9,556 bases of DNA from Rhizobacter sp. Lineage in GTDB: Bacteria > Pseudomonadota > Gammaproteobacteria > Burkholderiales > Burkholderiaceae. The stretch spans positions 1-9,556 of the forward strand of contig JACMKW010000715.1 in NCBI GenBank assembly GCA_014379885.1, read 5' to 3'. Below the pieces are notes generated by a model. That model was not told the origin of the DNA. It did not search any database and saw only the letters and a program-made list of their open reading frames with translations. Shown in pieces: positions 5,007 to 9,556 of the stretch. Numbering within the stretch: the first letter of the stretch is position 1; each line of letters starts with the position of its first letter. The position numbers were made by a program, and so were the translations under genes.

Positions 5007-6575
5007 TTACTTCACCGTGACCCAGCGCCATTCCAGCCAGTTGTCGGGCCGGTGCACGGCCTCGACGTTGGCGCGCACCGCCCACGGAATCACCTGCCGG
5101 TGCAGCGGAATGTTGAGCACCAATTCGTTGTGCCGCTTGAGCGCCGACTTGATGAGCTGCTCACGCTTCTTCGGGTCGGCTTCCTTGCTTGATGCAGCTG
5201 CCAGCTCTTCAAGCTGGGCGTCCTTGGCGCCGCCGAAGTTCCACGAACCCACGCCGGCTTCGCCGCGCCCGCGCAGCACGGGAGTGAGCGTGGTTTCGGC
5301 GTCGGTGATGGCACCGCCCCAGCCCAGCATGTAGAGCGAGGTGTCGTACCTCTGCACCTTGGGGAAGTAGGCGGAACGCGGAATCGCATTGACGCGGATC
5401 TTCACGTTCAGTTTTGCCCACATCGAGGCCAGCGTCTGGCAGATCTCTTCGTCGTTGATGTAGCGGTTGTTGGGGCAATCGAGCGTGACCTCGAAGCCCT
5501 GCGGGTAGCCGGCCTCGGCCATCAGCTTCTTGGCCGCCTCCAGGTCGTAGGGCAGGCGCTTTTCCAGCTCTGCATCGTTGAAGGCGCCCAGCGGGGACGG
5601 CGTGATGCCGCCTGTGGGCAAGGCCTGGCCACGCATCAGCTTGGTCTTGATGGTGTCGATGTCAACGGCCTGGTACAGCGCACGGCGAACGCGCACGTCT
5701 TTGAAGGGGTTTTTGCCCTTCACGCTGCTGTAGAGCAACTCGTCACGCAACTGATCCATGCCGATGAAGACGATGCGGTTCTCCGGCCCGTCGATCACCT
5801 TCACACCCGCGGTGCCCCGCAGGCGAGTCAGGTCTTGCGGAGCCGGGTCGAGAATGAAATCGACCTCGCCCGAGATGAGCGCGGCCACGCGGGTGGCATC
5901 GCTCTTGATGGGCGTGTAAACCACCTCCTGCACATTGCCGTCGAACTTGCCCCACCAGGCCGGGTTGCGCTTGTAGACGGTTTTCACGTCGGGCTGGCGC
6001 GACACCAGCATGAAGGGCCCGGTGCCGCTCGCATGGAAGGAGGCGTAACCCTCTTCCTTGTTCTTGAAATCGATGGGTTTGGTGGCCTTGTTCTTCTCAG
6101 CCCATGTCTTGCTCATGATGGGCAGCAGGCTCAGGTGCTGCAGGAAGATCGGGTTCACGCTGGCGAGGTTGAACTCGACGCTGAGCTTGTCGAGCTTCTT
6201 CGGTGTGCCTACCGCGTTGGCGTACACGCCGATGTCGGAGCTCGCCTCCTTGGCACGCTGCACCGAGAACAGCACGTCGTCGGCGCTGAACTCGCTGCCG
6301 TCATGAAACTTCACGTTGGGCCGCAGCTTCAGACGCCACTGAGTGGGGCTGCTCTGCTGCCATTCGGTTGCAAGCGTTGCTTCAAGCACCATGGTCTTGC
6401 CGCGGCTCACCAGAGTTTCATAGACCTGGCCATTCATCGCATTGGTCAACAACTCGTTCTGCGAATACGGGTCCATGGTCTGCGCATCGCCTTGCGAGGC
6501 CCAGCGCAGGGTTTGCGCATGGGCCAGCGTGGTCACCAGAGCGGCGAGACAAAGAACGGACAAGCTGCGTTTCAT
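5007..6575 (-). CDS. ABC transporter substrate-binding protein, family 5 (peptide/opine/nickel type)
   Basis: A 522-residue periplasmic solute-binding protein. ATG 6575 is preceded by AGGAG (6585-6581) at 5 nt. A Sec signal peptide with a likely cut at AHA-QT (20/21) is followed by LRWASQGDAQTMDPYSQN and YETLVSRG, the usual start of the mature family-5 fold. The hallmark LKLRPNVKFHDGSEFSADDV lies at about residues 80-99, and VRRALYQAVDIDTIKTKLM in the middle matches the conserved helical block. The family delivers oligopeptides, dipeptides, opines, glutathione, haem or nickel-type chelates to ABC permeases; the ligand is not readable here. No permease or ATPase gene is in the window, so it is an orphan or serves a remote transporter. 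It starts 33 nt after the copper-chaperone stop and runs into the NTF2-like gene. Confidence 0.9.
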   Translation of the reverse strand: MKRSLSVLCLAALVTTLAHAQTLRWASQGDAQTMDPYSQNELLTNAMNGQVYETLVSRGKTMVLEATLATEWQQSSPTQWRLKLRPNVKFHDGSEFSADDVLFSVQRAKEASSDIGVYANAVGTPKKLDKLSVEFNLASVNPIFLQHLSLLPIMSKTWAEKNKATKPIDFKNKEEGYASFHASGTGPFMLVSRQPDVKTVYKRNPAWWGKFDGNVQEVVYTPIKSDATRVAALISGEVDFILDPAPQDLTRLRGTAGVKVIDGPENRIVFIGMDQLRDELLYSSVKGKNPFKDVRVRRALYQAVDIDTIKTKLMRGQALPTGGITPSPLGAFNDAELEKRLPYDLEAAKKLMAEAGYPQGFEVTLDCPNNRYINDEEICQTLASMWAKLNVKIRVNAIPRSAYFPKVQRYDTSLYMLGWGGAITDAETTLTPVLRGRGEAGVGSWNFGGAKDAQLEELAAASSKEADPKKREQLIKSALKRHNELVLNIPLHRQVIPWAVRANVEAVHRPDNWLEWRWVTVK

Positions 6576-6608
6576 GCGGGCTCCTGCAAGGCGATGAAAG
6601 CGGCGAGT

Positions 6609-6803
6609 TTATGGGGCCGGGGCGTAACCCTCTTCGGTCAGGGCCGAACAAAACTCACCCGCCGGCCGGTTCGACTCGATTTGCACGGCGTGGCTGGACA
6701 GGTCGATGTTGAGCTTGGCGGCGGGGTCGAGCCTGCGCACGGTTTCTGTCACGGTGCGAACGCAGTGGCCGCAAGTCATGGTGGGCAGTGTCAGTTCGAT
6801 CAT
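6609..6803 (-). CDS. copZ: CopZ-like copper chaperone (heavy-metal-associated domain)
   Basis: A 64-residue single HMA (ferredoxin-like) domain. ATG 6803 is chosen because AAGGAG (6815-6810) lies 6 nt upstream; a longer start would remove this fit. The metal-binding loop MTCGHC has cysteines 11 and 14, followed by VRTVTETVRRLDPAAKLNIDL and ending in EEGYAPAP. In the family the two cysteines bind Cu(I) and pass it to P-type ATPases or regulators in the cytoplasm. A CueR/MerR-type promoter lies directly upstream, which supports a copper function over mercury or zinc. No copA or cueR gene is in the window. The CopZ name is by family; a generic HMA-domain protein is the fallback. Confidence 0.85.
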   Translation of the reverse strand: MIELTLPTMTCGHCVRTVTETVRRLDPAAKLNIDLSSHAVQIESNRPAGEFCSALTEEGYAPAP

Positions 6804-6835
6804 GGAGGGCTCCTTGAAATGGGGGGAACACAACC

Positions 6836-6866
6836 AGTATTAACCTTCCCATCGCGGCAAGGTCAA
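6836..6866 (-). promoter_or_regulatory. CueR/MerR-type copper-responsive promoter for copZ
   Basis: On the minus strand a -35 TTGACC (6866-6861) and a -10 TAATAC (6842-6837) or AATACT (6841-6836) are separated by 18 or 19 bp, longer than the usual 17 and typical of MerR-family promoters. The spacer holds a dyad ACCTTGCC-GCGAT-GGGAAGGT (6863-6843), 7 of 8 positions symmetric. It matches the well known CueR operator style ACCTTCC...GGAAGGT. The predicted transcript start is about 25 nt upstream of the copZ ATG. Confidence 0.8.
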
Positions 6867-6950
6867 GTACAGCCTCGGCGTCCCACCGTTAACAGGGCAA
6901 CGCCCGACCCGACTGCCCGATCTTCGATGGCTTGGCCGGCGGGCGAATGA

Positions 6951-8192
6951 TCAAGCAGTGACCCCGTGGTGCTTGAGGGCCTCCGGCCCCGCCCACAACT
7001 CGTCGAGGTGGGTGAACTTCCACTGCGCGTTGGATTCGCGCGCGGCGATGCGGTCAATGCAGGCCGAGCTCGACAGGTCGAGCAATTCTGGCGGGATGTG
7101 AAGCTGCGAGCGGGTCGAGAAAAACACCTTCACCTTGGGCGCCACCAGCGAGCCAGGGTTTTGCTCGCACACCACCGCCAGCCGCCCCGACTGCATTCGC
7201 ACCAGCGAACCCACCGGGTAGATGCCCAGGCTCTTCACGAAGGCCTGGAACACCGCATCGTCGAAGTGGCCACCACGCCACTCGGCCATCTTGCGGATGG
7301 ATTCGGCCGGGTCCCAACCGTTCTTGTAGGGCCGGTTGGAGGTGATGGCGTCGTAGACGTCGCACACCGCGCCCATCTTGGCCAGCAGCGTGATGTGGTC
7401 ACCACGCAGGCCATGCGGGTAACCGCTGCCGTCGATCTTTTCGTGGTGGTGCAAACACACATCGAGCGCACCTTCTGTGGCCGTGCCGCCTTCGCGCAGC
7501 ATCTCGTAGCCGCGCAAGGGGTGTAACTTCATGATCCTGAATTCGTCGTCGGTGAGCCTGCCCGGTTTGTTGAGCACGTCAATCGGCATCACCGCCTTGC
7601 CCATGTCGTGCAGCAGGCCCGCCAGACCCGCATCGCGTGTGGCGGCCTGGTCCATGCCGAGCTGGCGCGCCAGCGAAATCATCAATGCGCACACCGCCAC
7701 TGAATGCATGAAGGAGTAGTCGTCATGGGTCTTCAGGCGGGCCAGGCTGACCATCGCACCCGGGTTGCGCCACACCGAGCTGGCGATTTCGTCAACCAGC
7801 GGCAGGCAATGCGTCGCGTCAACGGCATTGCCCAGGCGCGCCTCGGTGAACAGCGCCTCCACCGCCTGCTTGGATTTGGCCACCAGCGCCGCTGCGCGCT
7901 TGACCTCCTGGGCCATGCTGCTCTGCTGTGTCAGGCTGCCCGGGGCCAGGGCGAGGACCCTCGGCGCCACTTCGGTGGGCGCCGGCTTCGCGCGGGCAGG
8001 GGGCAACACGTCGAGCCCTTTGCTGCTGTCGATCCAGCAGGCTGCCATGCCGCTGGCCTTCAGCTTGTCGAGATCGCCCTGGTCGTCCAGCACGAACTTG
8101 CTCTTCCAAAAGGGGTGATCGAGCCACGAGCCTTCCAGCGCGTGCAGGTGCATGCCCAGGCGGAGCTGTTGGATCTTTATCTTCTTCAGCAT
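6951..8192 (-). CDS. HD-GYP domain cyclic-di-GMP phosphodiesterase with N-terminal DUF3391
   Basis: A 413-residue cytoplasmic protein. I choose ATG 8192 because MLKKIKIQQLRLGMHLHALE is the normal DUF3391 N-terminus; an upstream in-frame GTG at 8264 adds 24 low-complexity residues. DUF3391 covers about residues 1-130 (LDHPFWKSKFVL, CWIDSSKGLDV). The HD-GYP domain (about 145-330) has H163, HD at 195-196 with GK at 198-199, H224, HH at 249-250, the DGSGYP motif (254-259) with GLRG after it, then VCDVYDAITSNRPY. All expected metal and signature residues are present, so an active enzyme that hydrolyses c-di-GMP is likely, favouring motility over biofilm in most relatives. About 80 C-terminal residues follow the catalytic domain. 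There is no Shine-Dalgarno before the ATG. A possible sigma-28 promoter lies upstream. Confidence 0.9.
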   Translation of the reverse strand: MLKKIKIQQLRLGMHLHALEGSWLDHPFWKSKFVLDDQGDLDKLKASGMAACWIDSSKGLDVLPPARAKPAPTEVAPRVLALAPGSLTQQSSMAQEVKRAAALVAKSKQAVEALFTEARLGNAVDATHCLPLVDEIASSVWRNPGAMVSLARLKTHDDYSFMHSVAVCALMISLARQLGMDQAATRDAGLAGLLHDMGKAVMPIDVLNKPGRLTDDEFRIMKLHPLRGYEMLREGGTATEGALDVCLHHHEKIDGSGYPHGLRGDHITLLAKMGAVCDVYDAITSNRPYKNGWDPAESIRKMAEWRGGHFDDAVFQAFVKSLGIYPVGSLVRMQSGRLAVVCEQNPGSLVAPKVKVFFSTRSQLHIPPELLDLSSSACIDRIAARESNAQWKFTHLDELWAGPEALKHHGVTA

Positions 8193-8222
8193 GGAGTGAG
8201 CGTTTGGAGGAGCTTCAGGTGC

Positions 8223-8249
8223 TTTTCGACTCCCCCCGCCCGAACTTGA
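8223..8249 (-). promoter_or_regulatory. Possible sigma-28 (FliA)-type promoter for the HD-GYP gene
   Basis: The minus strand reads TCAAGTTC (8249-8242), exactly 11 nt, then GTCGAAAA (8230-8223). The enterobacterial sigma-28 consensus is TAAAGTTT-N11-GCCGATAA; this is 12 of 16 with the correct spacing. It ends about 30 nt from the ATG and lies downstream of the cytochrome gene's terminator, where a promoter is needed. The match is by eye and could be chance. Confidence 0.4.
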
Positions 8250-8264
8250 CGCTGCGCCCCACAA

Positions 8265-8296
8265 ACAAAAACGCCGCTGGGGCGCAGCGGCGTTTT
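8265..8296. terminator. Rho-independent terminator after the cytochrome c gene (bidirectional layout)
   Basis: AACGCCGCT (8270-8278) and AGCGGCGTT (8286-8294) form a perfect 9-bp stem with a 7-nt loop. On the minus strand the stem runs into TTTTTGTTTG, a good U-tract, placing it about 20-45 nt past the cytochrome c stop. The plus strand also ends in TTTT, but no plus gene reads into it. Confidence 0.85.
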
Positions 8297-8314
8297 GCGT
8301 GAACTAAGACCGTT

Positions 8315-8977
8315 TCAGCGGAAGCGCGATTGCGGCACCGTGTGCAGGTCGCTCGGCAGCGATGAGAGGTACTGGGCCAGCTGCTTCAGCTGCGCATGGG
8401 TGAACGGCTGGGCCATGCCCATCATGATGGCGTTGGAGCGGCCCACCTGCGGGTTGTTGGTGGTCTGGTAGGCCTTGAGGGCCACGAACAGGTAGTCGGC
8501 GTGCTGCCCACCCAGCTTGGGATAAGTGCCGTCGATGGGGGTGTTGTAGTTGGCGCCGTGGCAGCTGCTGCAGTTGCCTTGCTTGAGCAGCTTGGCCACT
8601 TGCTCGCTGGGGGCGGGCGCGGCCTTGGCCTCGGCTGGGACGCTCTTGCCTTGCTGTTCGTAGAAGGCGGCCAGATCGGACATGTCTTGGTCGTTCAAGG
8701 CAGTCGCGATGGATTTCATCGTCGGGTGCTTGCGCTCACCCTTCTTGTACGCGTTCAGCGCTGAGACGATGTACTTGGCACCTTGGCCCGAGATCATCGG
8801 CACCTTGTGGATTTCAGGAAAACTGGCCTGGTAGCCGGAGATGCCGTGGCAACCAATGCAAATGGCCGCCTTCTTCTCGCCGGCCTGTGGGCTGGCTTTG
8901 GCCTCTTGCGCCTGGGTGCCCAGGCAGACGCTGCCAAGGGCAGCCAGTGCAACGATGGTGGAGAGCAGTTTTTTCAT
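8315..8977 (-). CDS. Dihaem cytochrome c4-type protein
   Basis: A 220-residue periplasmic c-type cytochrome. ATG 8977 begins a clear Sec signal peptide (MKKLLSTIVALAALGSVCLG, likely cut after TQAQ-type residues near 24). Two CXXCH haem sites are visible: CIGCH (C40, C43, H44) and CSSCH (C136, C139, H140). Candidate axial methionines are M87 in HPTMKSIA and M185/M186/M188 in the second half. The two halves share the pattern CHG...P.I.GQ/LGGQ...Y...AL.AYK/YQ, showing the internal duplication typical of cytochrome c4. Such proteins carry electrons to terminal oxidases. The start has no evident Shine-Dalgarno. A perfect -10 TATAAT lies upstream and a strong terminator follows, so it is probably a single-gene unit. 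It is divergent from the MoxR-family gene. Confidence 0.92.
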   Translation of the reverse strand: MKKLLSTIVALAALGSVCLGTQAQEAKASPQAGEKKAAICIGCHGISGYQASFPEIHKVPMISGQGAKYIVSALNAYKKGERKHPTMKSIATALNDQDMSDLAAFYEQQGKSVPAEAKAAPAPSEQVAKLLKQGNCSSCHGANYNTPIDGTYPKLGGQHADYLFVALKAYQTTNNPQVGRSNAIMMGMAQPFTHAQLKQLAQYLSSLPSDLHTVPQSRFR

Positions 8978-9013
8978 GGTGCTGCGAGGTGCGGGTCTTC
9001 GAAGTAACCGCGG

Positions 9014-9019
9014 ATTATA
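9014..9019 (-). promoter_or_regulatory. Likely -10 box for the cytochrome c gene
   Basis: The minus strand reads TATAAT, a perfect -10, about 37 nt upstream of the ATG at 8977. No good -35 is found at 16-18 bp spacing, so an activator may be needed or the site may be weak. Confidence 0.45.
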
Positions 9020-9094
9020 GGGATGGCCGGGCCGCGCCTTTGGCAGCCTCGCCACGTGTCATCTGGCGGACAGCGGCGCGCAAGGTCGCCCTTA

Positions 9095-9100
9095 TATACT
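9095..9100 (+). promoter_or_regulatory. Possible -10 box for the MoxR-family gene
   Basis: TATACT within TTATATACT stands out in a GC-rich intergenic region, 31 nt upstream of the ATG at 9132. No convincing -35 lies at the normal distance. The leader after it is C-rich and lacks a Shine-Dalgarno. Confidence 0.35.
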
Positions 9101-9131
9101 GACCCGACACCCCCCACCACCGCCCCGCCCC

Positions 9132-9556
9132 ATGAAATTCCAAGGTTCCGAGAACTACGTCGCCACCGATGACCTGATGCTGGCGGTGAACGCAGCGGCC
9201 ACGTTGAAGCGCCCGCTGCTCATCAAGGGTGAGCCCGGCACTGGCAAAACCATGCTGGCCGAGGAAGTGGCGCTGGCCTTGGGCATGCCCTTGATGCAGT
9301 GGCACATCAAGTCGACCACCAAGGCCCAGCAGGGCCTGTATGAATACGATGCCGTGAGCCGCCTGCGCGACAGCCAACTGTCCGATGTCGACGGTGGCGA
9401 GCGGGTGAAGAACATTCATAACTACATCTTGAAGGGTGTGCTGTGGCAGGCCTTCACCGCCGACAAGCCGGTGGTGCTGCTGATCGACGAGATCGACAAG
9501 GCCGACATCGAATTCCCGAACGACCTGCTGCGCGAAATCGACCGCATGGAGTTCTA
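9132..9556 (+). CDS. MoxR-family AAA+ ATPase (3' truncated by window edge)
   Basis: The first 141 residues are visible and the frame runs off the window end. Translation from ATG 9132 gives MKFQGSENYVATDDLMLAVN, the Walker A motif GEPGTGKT at 33-40, a STTKAQQGLYEYDAVSRLRD segment after the first strand-helix unit, and the Walker B motif VVLLIDEIDKAD at 114-125 with DE at 119-120. This is the MoxR/CoxD-like AAA+ group, chaperone-like ATPases that usually work with a von Willebrand A-domain partner encoded next door, for example in maturation of metal enzymes. The partner would lie beyond the window. The leader has no Shine-Dalgarno. The gene is divergent from the cytochrome c4 gene, with 154 nt between the two starts. 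Confidence 0.88.
   Translation, partial: MKFQGSENYVATDDLMLAVNAAATLKRPLLIKGEPGTGKTMLAEEVALALGMPLMQWHIKSTTKAQQGLYEYDAVSRLRDSQLSDVDGGERVKNIHNYILKGVLWQAFTADKPVVLLIDEIDKADIEFPNDLLREIDRMEF

Noticed and set aside
6895..6918. GGGCA/TGCCC dyad after the HD-GYP stop, considered as its terminator
   Set aside because: Only 5 bp with a 14-nt loop and no U-tract.
5835..6950. A 371-codon open frame on the plus strand
   Set aside because: Antisense to the signal-peptide end of the binding protein and to copZ, and it runs through the copper promoter. No domain or ribosome-site support.
7704..8249. Plus-strand frames opposite the HD-GYP gene
   Set aside because: The minus strand carries all HD-GYP catalytic motifs in one frame; the plus frames are low-complexity, Arg/Gly/Ala-rich shadows.

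Overview
The window is about 9.6 kb of GC-rich, densely coded DNA. Gene content, protein sequences and C-rich, G/C-ending codon use fit a betaproteobacterium of the order Burkholderiales, probably near the Rubrivivax/Leptothrix/Roseateles group. This placement is an inference from protein style; no rRNA is present. I see no tRNA, IS element, phage gene or CRISPR array. It reads as an ordinary chromosomal stretch with several small operons.

Left part, plus strand (1-3874): the C-terminal part of a KefC-type K+/H+ antiporter is translationally coupled (ATGA) to a zinc-dependent succinylglutamate desuccinylase/aspartoacylase-family enzyme. After an 81-nt gap comes a tight operon of three predicted outer-membrane lipoproteins: a CsgG-family protein, a DUF4810 protein and a DUF799 (GNA1162-type) protein. 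They are joined by GTGA and ATGA overlaps. No curli subunit or chaperone genes accompany them. This is the least understood functional unit in the window.

Middle (3875-4618): a 312-nt gap holds a REP-like inverted repeat of the dispersed CCTGAGCCTGTCGAAGG type. It also holds two hairpins, one with a minus-strand U-tract, and a possible 36-codon minus-strand ORF that starts in the same CATG as the plus-strand DUF1841 gene. DUF1841 then converges on the next block, with stop codons interlocked in TTAG.

Minus-strand block (4615-6866): in transcription order it carries a CopZ-like copper chaperone, an orphan family-5 (peptide-type) ABC substrate-binding protein and a small NTF2/SnoaL-like protein. 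It lies behind a promoter with the layout of a CueR/MerR copper-responsive operator. Short gaps without terminators suggest that all three may be transcribed from it.

Right part (6951-9556): a DUF3391/HD-GYP cyclic-di-GMP phosphodiesterase (minus) has a possible sigma-28 flagellar-type promoter. It is separated by a strong, bidirectional-looking terminator from a dihaem cytochrome c4-type protein (minus). That gene is divergent from a MoxR-family AAA+ ATPase cut off by the window end.
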